Source: a bacterium (GTDB lineage Bacteria; UBP15; UBA6099; JAJRTR01). From it: 64,000 bases of DNA. The stretch spans positions 1-64,000 of the forward strand of contig JAJRTR010000111.1 in the NCBI GenBank assembly GCA_024278215.1, given 5' to 3'. The notes under the pieces are model-generated. The model searched no databases. It had not been told where the DNA came from and was given only the letters and a program-made list of their open reading frames with translations. This document shows positions 35,619-47,200 of the stretch, piece after piece (the first letter of the stretch is position 1; every line of letters begins with the position of its first letter). The translations under genes and the position numbers were made by a program.

Positions 35619-36872
35619 TCACCTTCGTGCCGTCGCCGCGCCGCCGGTCGCCTGAACCCGCGAAACAATATCCACGATATAACTTTGCAGCATGATCTCG
35701 TCGGAGCCGTGTCCGGGTTTTTCTATACCTTTCAGACGCCGGTCCACATCGCTCGCCCGCTCGATCATTTCCTCGATGTCGGTCAGTGAGCATTTCCGGG
35801 CGTGTTTCAGTATCCCCGCAATCATAAAAGGCGTTTTTCCCAGGATGGAATCTTTGGGAACCGCCGCGAGCACAGCTGCATCGGCTGGGGAAACGCGCCT
35901 GACTTCATTTGAAATTGCAGTCTTTGCCGAACTGCCGTATTTTTGCGGCACTTTCTTAAAATAACCCTTATTTATGAGGTGTCTCGCCTGCCACATCAGC
36001 CTCAGCCGCATCGAGATGAGCGTCATGATATGTACTGGCGACGAACCATACGTAAGTGACCTGTTCAGGGCGCTTACAGCCGCCTTGCCGCGCCCATCGA
36101 ACATAAAGTCGATCAGCATGTAAAGGAAAAAGTCTTCACTGTTACTGACAAGCCGCCGGATTTCTTTTTCCGACATCACGCCGTCGCTGCCGGAAAAGTA
36201 GTTGCTCAGTTTTTCTATCTCGTTCGACAGGTGCCGCAGGTCTTTTCCGCCCCATTCCACAAGCTTTTCGGGCATGTCGCGGCTCCACATCACGCCCGCC
36301 CTGCGCGCTCTCGCACTCACCCACGATATTATGTTGTCTTCGTACATACGGGGGAAACGCACCACCGCGCCATATTTGTCGAACACGCTGAACGCGCGCT
36401 GCACCACTTTTTCAGAAGTGCTTTTCCGCGCGTTCGCCGACGGCGCGCGCAGTTCGTCATTGACGATAAAAACGATATTCACAATGCCGCCGTCCCTGCC
36501 GACCGAGTCCAGTATCTTCTGATACAGTTTGAAATCAGTGAACTTCTCCTCGTCGGGAACATTCCGCTTCCCTTTTTTTGATTCATCCCTGGTCAGAGTC
36601 AGTTTCTCGGCACTGTCGACCACCACCACCTGGCTGTCGGCGAAAAGCGATCTTTCGCCCACAGCGTCCGCGATTCTGTCCAGCGCCCCGTCCTCGGAGG
36701 CGTCGATCCGCTGGAAACCCGCGTCGAACTCATCGTCGGCGCACAGGAACTTGATCAACTTTTTCTCGACCTCTTTCAGCAAAAATTCCTGTTGGCCGTG
36801 CAGCACGTACACAGGCAGCTTTTTCGCACGCGGCCCGAAGAGTTTTCTTTCCTGTCCGTATTCCAGTCTCAC
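35619..36872 (-). CDS. holA: DNA polymerase III delta subunit
   Basis: The 417-residue protein fits HolA in length and layout: VYVLHGQQEFLLKEVEKKLIKF at the N-terminus, the degenerate AAA+ core, and a helical C-terminal collar domain (LIDFMFDGRGKAAVSALNRSL, RHLINKGYFKK). Delta is the clamp-loader wrench that opens the beta clamp. I start at a GTG (36870-36872) that has GGAG nine bases upstream. The frame stays open 58 codons further upstream, but that stretch is the 125-bp repeat at 36946-37070 and is not coding. It is convergent with the zinc-ribbon STAS gene, 7 bp apart. Confidence 0.88.
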   Translation of the reverse strand: MRLEYGQERKLFGPRAKKLPVYVLHGQQEFLLKEVEKKLIKFLCADDEFDAGFQRIDASEDGALDRIADAVGERSLFADSQVVVVDSAEKLTLTRDESKKGKRNVPDEEKFTDFKLYQKILDSVGRDGGIVNIVFIVNDELRAPSANARKSTSEKVVQRAFSVFDKYGAVVRFPRMYEDNIISWVSARARRAGVMWSRDMPEKLVEWGGKDLRHLSNEIEKLSNYFSGSDGVMSEKEIRRLVSNSEDFFLYMLIDFMFDGRGKAAVSALNRSLTYGSSPVHIMTLISMRLRLMWQARHLINKGYFKKVPQKYGSSAKTAISNEVRRVSPADAAVLAAVPKDSILGKTPFMIAGILKHARKCSLTDIEEMIERASDVDRRLKGIEKPGHGSDEIMLQSYIVDIVSRVQATGGAATARR

Positions 36873-37254
36873 TCGTGTGTTCTCCAATAATGAAATTCTA
36901 TCATAAATAAAACATATTCCAATATCAGCGTTGATTAAAAAGTAAGGTAACTGTTTGAATGGAACATCTGAAATTCCTGGAATGCAACGACTATGTCGTT
37001 GCAACTGTGAAGAAGTCGCATTTCGCAAAAACTGACGTTTTTGCATTCCAAAGTTTTCCGATAGTGCCGGTCAAGGACAAGAAGTGATTCTGTAATTCTG
37101 AGCTGATCGAAAAATCACCAGTTGCATAAGTCTGTCTTAGCGAACACACAACACTGTGAACGGTTGAAAAAAGTTTTCAGAGAAATGGATTTCCACAACA
37201 CTTAATTTATGTCGCAGTCAGCGGTTACAATAAGAGATAAAGAGTGAGGCGGTG
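36873..37254. other. Divergent holA/rmuC region carrying the three-hairpin repeat
   Basis: Besides the 125-bp repeat (36946-37070), the region has CTGTGAACGGTTG at about 37155, a short string also found near 17900. Promoters for holA and rmuC must lie here, but I could not identify clear boxes. Confidence 0.4.
36946..37070 (+). repeat. 125-bp three-hairpin repeat, copy 1
   Basis: Its reverse complement recurs at 51516-51640 with only about a dozen differences. The 73-bp core (36978-37050) begins TGGAATGC and ends GCATTCCA. Inside are two perfect 8-bp hairpins, GCAACGAC-TAT-GTCGTTGC (36984-37002) and GCAAAAAC-TGAC-GTTTTTGC (37025-37044). A single strand could fold as a multi-branch structure. 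No transposase or RAYT gene is visible in the window. Confidence 0.9.
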
Positions 37255-38637
37255 ATGGACATGACAAATATCGTATATGCGGCGGCAGGCGCGTCAATCG
37301 GATTTATTGTCGCATGGCTGATATTCGCGCAACGTGCGAAACCCGCCGGCACGGATATAGAAGCGCAAGCGCGGATTTCATCGCTCGAGAACCTTCTCGA
37401 CGACCACAGAGCGCGCCTGGCGAAACAGGAGTCGGCGCTCTGCGAAGCAGCAGAAAGAATCTCACACGAAAAAACCGCTCGCGCAAGGGCCGAGACACGG
37501 CTTGAAGAGTCGCGCCGCAACATCGCCGAGCAAAAGAAAATACTCGACGAAGCCGCCGATAAACTGTCCGACACTTTCAGGGCTCTTTCCGCCGATGCGC
37601 TCAAAAACAACAACCGCTCGTTCCTCGAACTTTCCGGAAAAACGCTCGAAACGATTGCCGCTGAGATGAAGGGCGACCTGGGTAAACGCCAGGAAGCTAT
37701 ATCGGGCCTCATAAAACCTATCGGCGACGCGCTCGAAAAATTCGACCGGCAGGTGCGCAATGTCGAACTGACCAGAAAACAGACGTATACCAGCCTCGAA
37801 GAACACATCAAGTCCCTCGCCGAATCCAACATGTCGCTGCGCCGGGAAACGGATAATCTTGTGCGCGCACTTCGCGAACCGCACACAAGGGGTAGCTGGG
37901 GTGAGTTGACATTGCGCAATACTGTGGAACTCGCGGGCATGGAACCCCACTGCGATTTCGTCGAGCAGGAGAGCGTGACGACGGAATCCGGGCGCCTGAG
38001 GCCGGACATGATAATAAACATGCCCGCGGGCAGGCGCGTCATTGTCGACGCGAAAACACCCATGGACGCTTATCTCGACATGCTCGACGCAAAGGACGAG
38101 CAGGAAAGGAAACAACATATCGCCCGCCACGCCCGCCACATTCGCGAGCATATAAAAAGCCTCGCGATGAAAGAATACTGGCGGCAGTTCGATGAATCGC
38201 CCGAGTTCGTGATACTTTTCATACCCGGCGAATCGTTCCTCAGCGCGGCCCTGAGCGAAGACCGCGACCTCATCGAAGACGGTTTCAGGCAGAAGATCGT
38301 GCTGGCCACTCCCACTACGCTTGTCGCCCTGCTCAGGGCCGTCGCTTATGGCTGGAAGCAGGAAAGTGTCGCCGCAAACACCCGTGCCATCAGCCGGCTC
38401 GGCAAAGAACTCTACGACCGCATCAGCACTTTCGCCGCCCACTTCGAAGACATCAGAACCGGTATCATGAGAACAACGGAAGCATACAACCGTGCGGTGG
38501 GTTCACTCGAGCGCAGGGTGCTGCCCTCGGCTCGAAAATTCAAAGAACTCGACACCACGGACGGCAAAGAGATCACGCCGCTCGAAACCATCGACGCGCC
38601 GTTGCGAAAACCAGACCTGCCCGATAATGATTCCTGA
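37255..38637 (+). CDS. rmuC: DNA recombination protein RmuC
   Basis: The 460-residue protein has an N-terminal membrane helix (about 4-24), a long coiled coil (about 35-190) and the RmuC domain with the hallmarks RGSWGELTLRNTVELAGM, RPDMIINMPAGRRVIVDAK and FIPGESFLSAALSED. RmuC limits inversions and short-repeat recombination and has a restriction-endonuclease-like fold. ATG at 37255 is preceded by GAGG; GTG one codon earlier is possible. The nearby long inverted-repeat pair is the sort of substrate such a protein might affect, but that is only inference. Confidence 0.92.
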   Translation: MDMTNIVYAAAGASIGFIVAWLIFAQRAKPAGTDIEAQARISSLENLLDDHRARLAKQESALCEAAERISHEKTARARAETRLEESRRNIAEQKKILDEAADKLSDTFRALSADALKNNNRSFLELSGKTLETIAAEMKGDLGKRQEAISGLIKPIGDALEKFDRQVRNVELTRKQTYTSLEEHIKSLAESNMSLRRETDNLVRALREPHTRGSWGELTLRNTVELAGMEPHCDFVEQESVTTESGRLRPDMIINMPAGRRVIVDAKTPMDAYLDMLDAKDEQERKQHIARHARHIREHIKSLAMKEYWRQFDESPEFVILFIPGESFLSAALSEDRDLIEDGFRQKIVLATPTTLVALLRAVAYGWKQESVAANTRAISRLGKELYDRISTFAAHFEDIRTGIMRTTEAYNRAVGSLERRVLPSARKFKELDTTDGKEITPLETIDAPLRKPDLPDNDS

Positions 38638-38684
38638 GGCGCTGTTTATCGGCGCGGGCCCTGTAACTCGGATATTTCCTGTTA

Positions 38685-38690
38685 TATAAT
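38685..38690 (+). promoter_or_regulatory. -10 box before pyrE
   Basis: TATAAT lies 24 bases before the pyrE ATG. No clear -35 box accompanies it, so support is moderate. Confidence 0.4.
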
Positions 38691-38713
38691 CACTTAAAAC
38701 GGAACGGACGGTT

Positions 38714-39280
38714 ATGGAAGACATAAAAGAAATGACTGCAAAGCTCGCCCGCCTGATCATCGACAGCGGTGCCCTCAAGTTTGGCGATTTCACTCTGGCA
38801 TCAGGCAAAAAGAGCGACTACTACATCGACGGCAGGATCATAGCGCTGCAACCGGAAGGCACATACCTGATCGGCGCGATTATAGAGAAAATAATGCGTG
38901 ACGAATTTCCCGAAGCCGAAGCTATCGGCGGGATGATCGCCGGGGCTGTGCCTGTAGCCACGGCGGCGGCGCGCGCAAGCTATGATGCAGGCAGGCCGTT
39001 CAATGCGTTTATGGTGCGCAAAGAGATAAAAAAACACGGCACGCAAAAGGCCGTCGAAGGGCCGCTCGAGCCGGGGCGGAAGGTCGTCGTCGTCGATGAC
39101 GTGATTACGACCGGCGGCTCGACCGTGCAGGCTATCGAGCGAGTCGAGGAGTTCGGCTGTGATGTCCGCGGCATTATCTGCGTCGTAGACCGCGAAGAAG
39201 GCAAAGTTGAAAAAATGAGCAACTATAAGTTCAAATCGATCCTGACCATAACCGGGTTGAGAAGTTTTAGAGGGAAATAG
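38714..39280 (+). CDS. pyrE: Orotate phosphoribosyltransferase
   Basis: The 188-residue type I phosphoribosyltransferase has the PRPP-binding motif VVVVDDVITTGGSTVQAIE, and FGDFTLASGKKSDYYIDGR at the N-terminus, which is typical of PyrE. It makes OMP from orotate and PRPP in pyrimidine synthesis. Lys residues in MVRKEIKKHGTQK correspond to the flexible catalytic loop. It stands alone; no other pyr gene is seen. Confidence 0.95.
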   Translation: MEDIKEMTAKLARLIIDSGALKFGDFTLASGKKSDYYIDGRIIALQPEGTYLIGAIIEKIMRDEFPEAEAIGGMIAGAVPVATAAARASYDAGRPFNAFMVRKEIKKHGTQKAVEGPLEPGRKVVVVDDVITTGGSTVQAIERVEEFGCDVRGIICVVDREEGKVEKMSNYKFKSILTITGLRSFRGK

Positions 39281-39721
39281 CCCGCATTGGTGAAATATTC
39301 GGGATAGCGGGCAATTTGTACACATTCCGGCAGGAGCAGGTTTTTATTCAGCAATTATGTAGCAATTCGTATACAACTGCAAGCATCTTTCTTATATTGA
39401 TAAAATCGCCTTTGTTTTCTATTGTTTTTATTGTTTTTCACATAAGTTGAACGATTGTTGTGTCTTCACCTGTATACAATTTTCATAAAAAACGGGAATT
39501 CTCTATAAAGCCCGAAAAATATAATTATGGCAGTAAACAAAAGCGTTTTGATATATTCAAAAGTGATTTCTGAGATGTGGCATTGGATTTGCACGTTAAT
39601 AAAGCGTAATTGCCCCTAATTCCCCAATTCCCCTGGTGTCAATTACGACACTTTACGGTGACTCTGAAGAGTCGCCTTTTTTTTTGCAATCAAATCCCGT
39701 TGCAGAGAAGCCCGTGGGCAC
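39281..39721. other. AT-rich intergenic region with an orphan terminator
   Basis: It starts with a 28-bp repeat module (CCCGCATTGGTGAAATATTC) directly after the pyrE stop. A TATACAAT lies near 39472. The middle is AT-rich, and a rightward terminator ends it. No protein-coding frame is visible. Confidence 0.4.
39656..39685 (+). terminator. Rho-independent terminator facing right, about 375 bp past pyrE
   Basis: GGTGACTCT-GA-AGAGTCGCC followed by nine T residues is a strong terminator for rightward transcription. The nearest rightward gene, pyrE, ends 375 bp earlier, so it may end a long pyrE 3' region or an unannotated small RNA. Confidence 0.85.
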
Positions 39722-40873
39722 TTATGCCGGATTCTTGCGCCGTTTCACAGTTAATTCGGATATCAGACCGACAGGATTGTCGTAGAAGTATGAGCTGTCG
39801 ATCATTGTGGGAGACGAGCAAGAACAGCACTTCGCGGCGTTGCGGCGGAACTGCTCCATGCGCTCACTCGAAAGGATAGCCGCAATGGGCGTTTCGAGCA
39901 CATTGCCGATCGGGTTGTCGATCTGCATGCAGTCTTCGACATCGCCGTCGGGCATCACGCGCAGGAAAACATGCGGATACCTGCATTCGTAAGGCTGTTT
40001 ACCGCACTCGAAATGGTTCAGGTAGTGCTCGGAGTTGAAAACGACCGCGCCTCTCTTTTTTGCTTCGATGATTTTATGCAGCGCTTCGCCAACCCGCTCA
40101 TAAGAATCTATCAGATGGCTTTTTTTGTCTATTGTACCCTTGTCCGCCGTGTGCTGTACTGTTGTAATCACATCGAACGACACCGGCACGCCAAGTTCGT
40201 CGGCGAGCGCGATTATGTCTTCGACTTCGTCCACACTATTGTTGTCGAGACATGTGTTTATCACAGCGTGAATAAAGGGATATTCTTTTTTAATTTTTTT
40301 CAGACCGTTATATGCCCTTTCGAAAAGCCCGTCTATGCCGCGGATGCGGTCGTGTTTTTTCGGGTCGGCCGAGTCGAAACTGACAACGATTGTGTCAAGA
40401 TAGTCGCCGAATTCATCTATGCGTTTCTCGACGAAGAAGCCGTTTGTCGCAGTGCCGACTTTCCAGCCGCATTCTTCCTTCGCATGGCGGTATATCTCGC
40501 CGATGTCGGACCTTAGCTGGGGTTCCCCGCCGCCGATGAGTGTGCTGACGATACCGGCTTCAGCCGCCTCGGTATAAAACTTTTTTATTTCATCAGTTTT
40601 CATCTGCGGTCTCGAGTTGTCTTTCCACAGGCACTGCTCGCACGATGCGTTGCATCTGAGTGTTACCCAGTGGTGCAGCACAATCGGCGTTTTGTTGTTT
40701 CCGATTTTCGTTCTTGTGATGGATGGTGAAAGCGCGACGACCTTCAGAAGCATCCTTATGTCCGCAATGCTCTTCTTTCGCGCCTCTGTCTTCGCGGCCT
40801 CGTATGCTCTTTCGAACACGTGGTTGGCAAACTTCTCAAATGGAAGAATCATCCTGGCACGCCTTGTCTTCAT
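39722..40873 (-). CDS. Radical SAM protein with C-terminal Cys-rich (SPASM-like) region
   Basis: The 383-residue protein has the radical SAM cluster motif CNASCEQC (Cys74, Cys78, Cys81), then GGGEPQL, a barrel core and a C-terminal cysteine region (CGKQPYEC, CMQID, KCCSCSSP) that could hold an auxiliary cluster. The overall pattern resembles MoaA/NifB/PqqE-type enzymes that modify peptides or build cofactors. No peptide precursor is recognised nearby. The ATG at 40871-40873 is preceded by AGAGGTG; sixteen further in-frame codons upstream are not needed. Confidence 0.88.
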   Translation of the reverse strand: MKTRRARMILPFEKFANHVFERAYEAAKTEARKKSIADIRMLLKVVALSPSITRTKIGNNKTPIVLHHWVTLRCNASCEQCLWKDNSRPQMKTDEIKKFYTEAAEAGIVSTLIGGGEPQLRSDIGEIYRHAKEECGWKVGTATNGFFVEKRIDEFGDYLDTIVVSFDSADPKKHDRIRGIDGLFERAYNGLKKIKKEYPFIHAVINTCLDNNSVDEVEDIIALADELGVPVSFDVITTVQHTADKGTIDKKSHLIDSYERVGEALHKIIEAKKRGAVVFNSEHYLNHFECGKQPYECRYPHVFLRVMPDGDVEDCMQIDNPIGNVLETPIAAILSSERMEQFRRNAAKCCSCSSPTMIDSSYFYDNPVGLISELTVKRRKNPA

Positions 40874-41256
40874 TGTGACACCTCTTCCGGATACTGTTTT
40901 TCGGGACATAACGCCGGACATACGGCAGCTGATAAGAAACCGGCCCGCTAATATTTTCCGCGCCGTCCATAATTTTGATTATACTATATGAAACATCTGT
41001 AAACATGATATGTGTTACAGATTGATTTGTAAACCCGAGCGAGGGAATGCGGTGTCCATTGCAGAACCCACTCGAAGGTGGTGGAATACGACATGGAGGT
41101 CGAATTCCCGTTAATAAATTAAATGGATATTTATATAATTATATAGTTGTAATATACAGGCTGTTGTGATATTATAAACTTAGCAGAATAGCAAATTCAT
41201 AATAGGCAGGGTTCAACAACATAGCGAACTCAAGTTGATTTCTCCGGAGGGAAACG
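40874..41256. other. Upstream region of the giant secreted protein gene
   Basis: The 383 bp between divergent genes contain GGAATACGAC-ATGGAG-GTCGAATTCC (about 41083-41108), an inverted repeat, followed by a strongly AT-rich stretch (41110-41210) where a promoter is likely. CCGGAGGGAAACG just before 41257 is a strong ribosome site. No gene is seen. Confidence 0.45.
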
Positions 41257-44200
41257 ATGAGGCAGGGGCTTGGAAGAGAGATTTTACTTACGGTTGTAGT
41301 GGTTTTGTTAGCGGCAACAACAGCGAAGGCGAATTTCTTGTTGCCTGTGGAATCGATGTGCAACTACAGGTCGCTGATGGACGACGACTGCGTAATTTGC
41401 GAAAATGTGCAAAATTTTACGCGAGATTTTCCGATGGGAAAAGGTTTCGCGCCAAATATTTCCGATGTAACGATTCTGCGGGGAAGCCCGTATCCGAGCG
41501 AGGTTGTGTCGGTGCAGGTAACCGCCACGACCGACGGCGGCGCGACCGACCAGCTCCCCAAAAGCGCGCAGAGTATCCTGTGGGGGCAGATCGCGTTCTC
41601 GATGTCCGGCGGGAACAGCTGGTACACAAATAATTACGACAAGGGAACAAATCAGCATGGCGACGAGAGAATCGGAACCGGAATTCCAATGGATTTCTTC
41701 AAGCATGAAGTGCTGACGGTAAAGAATCAGGGTAATGTCAGATACAAGCAGTACATTTCGGTGCTCAAGCCCTGGGCGGTTTCTCCTGAAGATGACGCTT
41801 TCAAATATGGAGTCGAGCTGAGTGACCCAAAGGATACTCCAGCCCCCAACAGGTGGTGCGGTCTGGATGCTTCGAAATGTAATAAAGCTGCATATCCGGC
41901 CCCGTATGCTGTTGATTGTCCTTATGGTTTCACCTGCCCATTGTATGATATATACCCGCCCAACACCGGCGAAACTGCGGGTCCGTGGCCGACCCCTTAT
42001 TGCGATCAGGCCGACGGGAACTGTAATGTACCCGGTTTCCCGGAAGGCGGCGGAGATCTGCTGGACTACTTCCCGTCGCTCGACCCTGATCCTGATACGG
42101 ATTATCCCAGTATTCCCGGGGCGCCGCTTGTGAGAGTCAACGGTGTGCCGGCAATTGACTGCAGTTTGTATAACGGAGTAGTTAACGAATATCTTGAAGC
42201 GATGGGCGTGACGGCTTCGGACCTCATCAGTGGTGAAAAGCTGCACCCGCTGTGCGATTCTCCTGTGGACAAGGACATACAGGCGGTTTATGACAGATTC
42301 GGAATCTATGCATACAAGCTCGTCCCCGGACAGGGGATGGTAAGGTTCACGGAAGCGCTTGATATGCTTGATGTTGTCGACGCGACATTCTATTCGGCGG
42401 ACATGAAAGTGTGGACGGCTAAAATAGATATGAGCGAAGCGCCTTTCAACGCGCAGAACACTGTCGGCGGATCCTTCATACTGCACCCCACGTTCATGGA
42501 CACATGCGGGAACCTGGCATCAGGCGCGCAGTCGCCGCCTTATCCGCCTGCGATTCCCGGAGAAAGCAACGAAGCTTATGTCGGTGTGTTCGACTATTAC
42601 TATGACCAGATACCGACGGACCAGGATGCGATGAAACAGGTTATAGACGACGATCCTCTGACACAGTGCAGCGCGACGGACACATTGTGCCCGGCTGACG
42701 GGATTCCCAGGGACGAGCGTGTCGAGTGCGATGATCCCAACTGTGAATGCTGCTATAACGAGTGCAGCCCCACGTATTGCACATATAACGGCGCTACCAG
42801 GCCGGATGTCAGCGCACAATGCAACCCGATTGGAGACAATGCCAATCCGCCGGGCTGCGGCCCCGAACACTGGGGCGAACGCGGCATGGCAGAAATCCGT
42901 GAATTCAAGATCAGCCACTCGGCGTCCAATCTCTATGTGAAAATGTCGGTCCAGGGAAAAGTGCAGTTCGGCTGCTACGGCGGATGGTATCCGGTCATCG
43001 GTTGCAACCAATGGGCATTCGGCGGCGGCGAACAGGCAAGTAAATTTCACGGCTATTCATGGCAGTTCCTGAACCTCGAAACGCAGGGAACTTTTTATCT
43101 GATTGTTATTCCGGATATACCGGTATACGGCGCGATACCGCTCTTTATGGACCTCAACAAGCTTCTCGGAGAACTTATGGGAAGCAATTACGACGGAATG
43201 GAACTCGAGCAATATGCAGACGGCGGCGGTTGTAAAAAACCAGGCGAAGATGAGGAACCGCTCGACCCATGCGAGGAGATAGGCTGCACCCCCGAATCCA
43301 ACCCGACGGGTGATTGCGATGAGGACGGTTTTTTGAACTCGACGGATTCCTGTCCCTGCTCCGCCGGCGGCGACGACTCGGAAGACGGATGCCCGCCGCC
43401 CGACCCCGATCCGGGCGGAGACCCGCTGGGTCCCTATAAATGTCCCGCCTGCACCATTGAAAACACGGGCGGCGATCTTTATGTCGAGATGGGGCTCGAA
43501 GAAACACTCGGCCTTACCGACACTTACCACGCTATGGCGATGTTCCTGTCGGTTCACGATCTCGACGTCGACTGGATACTCTACTACGCCTGTCTCAAGG
43601 GCTACAACCTCACGGGACTCGCGCAGGACCAGTCGCCCAGGATACAGTACTACATGCTCGGCGATGTCGCGAAAACAACTGTTACTCTTTCTCAGGACTA
43701 CACCGCACCGAAGATGCCGATGTATGCGCAGGCCTGTCTCGGCAGGTGCGACGAACCTGAACCCGATCCCGACAATCCCGACGGCTACGACAACGACTGC
43801 GATCTCGATGTCGTCGAACCCGTGCATGATCTGGCAGTGGACGAAGGATATGATCCCACCGCAACGCAGATCGAGTTCTCTTTCCAGGAAGTCGTCTCTA
43901 ATAACGATCCTTTAAAAACAGACCTGACGGACCTCGGCGGATATGAAATACAGGTATCCAGGGATAGGGACGGACCGTACGAGACATATTATGTTATGTG
44001 CGCCGACGATGCGGGGGCGGACTGCTACGGCAGGACAACGACAAACGAAGAGTACCTGGCCGGTGTCGTGCATAACAGGGATATACCATCTCTCGACGAA
44101 CCTTATGACGGGACGAATATATGTTCATTCGCGGAACACAACACTCCGCGCGAAGTCCGCAACAGGTTCCCCGATCCGTTCGACTGGCAGGAACCGTACT

Positions 44201-47200
44201 CCGGGTATGGTTTCCCCGGGGAGCCTATTTCCTGCGTGATCGACACCGACTGCGACCCCGTGCATAACGGACGCGACGATGACCTCGACGGCACTGTCGA
44301 CGAAGGCTGCTGGGCGACAAATTGTATCGACGACACAACACAACTGGCGGCAGACGGACAGTCATACTGGTTCAGGGTCAGGGCCTTCGATCTGCCTAAA
44401 CCTATCGACGCCACCTCCACCGCCCTGGTGAACTACAGCGATTATACGGAACCTGTCGGCGCGACTATCCTGCGCAATACGCTTCCACCGGCGAAACCGG
44501 ACGAAGTCGCCGCTTATGCGATGGCGGACGGCGGCAAGGCGAAAGTCGTGTGGAATCCAAACGTGGAATATGACATGGGTGGTTATATGGTTTACAGGTG
44601 TCCGGCCAACCCGCTCGACGCTGTCAAAATGACTCTCGACGGCACACTCGATACCTACTGCGCGAACGACGACAACTACAGGCAGATCATCCCCGAGATC
44701 ATGGACGACCTGAACGGTTACCTCGTCGACGATGGTATGGGATACCGCGAAACGGGACTCGGGACCGGTGCTACGGCGACGGCCCTGCTGAGTTGCCCCA
44801 ACGGTACAGACCCGTCCACTTACGTCAACTCCGACGGTTTCTACATCAAGGACGACAACTGCAACTGGATCGAGTCTACCGACGATGTCGGCGTCGACGG
44901 CGAAGCCGGTACGGGCGACCTCGGCGAAGGCGACCATGTGCCCACTCCCGCCATTCCAGGGCTATACCCCGGCGAACCCCACGCTTATGAATGGATAGAC
45001 TGTTCCGATCTCACGAAGAACGGCATTACAAACGAAGACCTGAAACTTTGCGGAAACATCGAGACGCCCGGCGCATGGTTCGATAACAGCGATCCGCTGT
45101 TCTCGTCGGATGAAGTCGCCCTGCACCTCTTTGATGTGACCGCAGACCCGAACTACGACGAAGCCCTGCACGCACCGGTTATTTTCTATAACGGACTTGT
45201 GGACGGCTACAAATATTACTACAAAATAAAGGCGATTGACGCTCCGTATCTCGGAGATGGTTATAACGATATCAGCACAACGGACAACTGCGACGACGGT
45301 CTCACCGCATACGCTGAAGGTCCGCCACCCACAGGCTGTGTGAACCCCATCGAGGAGCGCACTTGTGATGACAAAGCTATAGCTTATGACTGGACAAGCG
45401 GCGGCAATTGCAGCGAAATATCCGATGTCATGGAAGTGATTCCGGCCGACACGCAGCCGCCGCAGAAACCTATGGCTGTTCAGGCACAGATCGCCAAAAG
45501 CGGCAAATCCGTCACCCTGACATGGGAAACTCCTGTTACGGACCGCACACAGGACCATTTCAACATCTACCGCGCTGTGGGCAACGAAAGACTCTACGCC
45601 TGCGTGCACGGCGGCTGCTCCACACCACCGTACACAGCCGGTTGCGCCTGCGACCCCAACTCGAGTACGCAGCAGTGCAATACCGGTTACATCTGTGATG
45701 TGCCATACAAGATTTGCACCAATCCACCTTATTACAGCGTCACCCCGCAATCCACAGGCTGCGACTCTGTGCCGTACAACGACGGCTGCATCTGCACAGA
45801 TGACTCAGACTGCAACACGGGCATGAGCTGCACTAACCAGTACTCGATATGCCGGCTTGAAAACGAACCCCCCGGCTACCCGTTGAAAAACGATCTGCTG
45901 GATAACGACGGAGACGGCGTCATCGACGAAGAGCAGGAAAACGGTATCGACGACGATGCCGACGGCCTGATAGATGAAGACACCGGCGAAAGAACTTCGA
46001 CCGAATGGAAAATCGGCGAATGCCCGACTCCGGATTATCCTTACTACAGCGCGGTTAACGAGTATCTCCAGGAGCGCATTATCACAAACAGCTTTGTCGA
46101 CAACTCCATCAAACGCGACACGACGTATTACTACAGAATATCAGGTGTGGACAACGCGAAGTACGACCCGCTGGACTTCCAGACGGAAATCACGGACGTG
46201 GACCCGCCGCCGCCCAACGAAGGCACAAGGTCCTTCTCCATCATTGTCAACACGGTGGACTCCGAGGCCCCGGCGCAGGTCGGCGGTGCCTGCACGCACC
46301 CCATTACCCATCTGCCGATGCCCTGCGCCGACAGGCTCGACGAGACTTTCGCCACAAGTGAAACGTCCCTGCCCGTCAGTTGCGCCAACGAAGCGACGAT
46401 GGCATCGACCGATACCGATATGTATGGCAACCAGATCACTGTATGGTGGTACAGAAGTTCGGATGAAGATATCCAGGGCTACTACATCTACCGGGCCGCC
46501 GATACTGCCGGCACAGGTGTCGAACCGCCCGCAGGCGCTTTCGAACAGATCAACCAGACGATGATCGCGCAAACTGCTTCGACAGGCTCGGCACAGACGC
46601 TCTGCTATAAGGATGTCGGGCTCGACAACAATACCGACTATTATTTCTCGGTAACAGCAATTGATACTCACGGCAACGAGAGTTATCTTTCAGAGGTAAC
46701 GGGTCCCATACAGGCCAAAGACACAACCCCCAACATTAAACCGATGTGGGGCACTTCAGTCGGTATCACTTCCGATGTCAACGGCTTGAAGTTGACGCTT
46801 GAATGGATGGCACACGTCACCAACTGCAGCGCATATTCAAGTCCGTCTTCCTGCAATGCCGTCCAGACCTGCTACTGGACAAGCTCGTGCGAGATGCTCG
46901 ATACGGAAAAAGACTTCTCTCATTTCCTCGTTTACAGGGATGAAGACGACAACGATATATGCGACGAAGATGAACTGCTCGGCAGCAGCGGCACTTGCAC
47001 AACAGACGCGCAGTGCGGCTCCGACACTTGTGTAAACGGATTCTGTTGCGACGGGTCGGACTCCTGCAACGGCGAACTTACCGAGTCCACATACGTCGAT
47101 GAAGCGGTGACAAAAGGCGTGGAGGAAATGTACTGCATCAGGGCTGTCGACGAAAACGGAAACCTCAGCGACCTCTCGGACAGCCTGGCCGCAACACCTA

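Noticed and set aside
36873-37046. Open frame extending holA upstream by 58 codons
   Set aside because: The segment coincides with the 125-bp repeat, lacks a ribosome site, and HolA starts normally at the GTG at 36872 with GGAG.
41308-42486. 392-codon open frame opposite the giant protein gene
   Set aside because: It is antisense within a continuous coding frame with a signal peptide and strong ribosome site.
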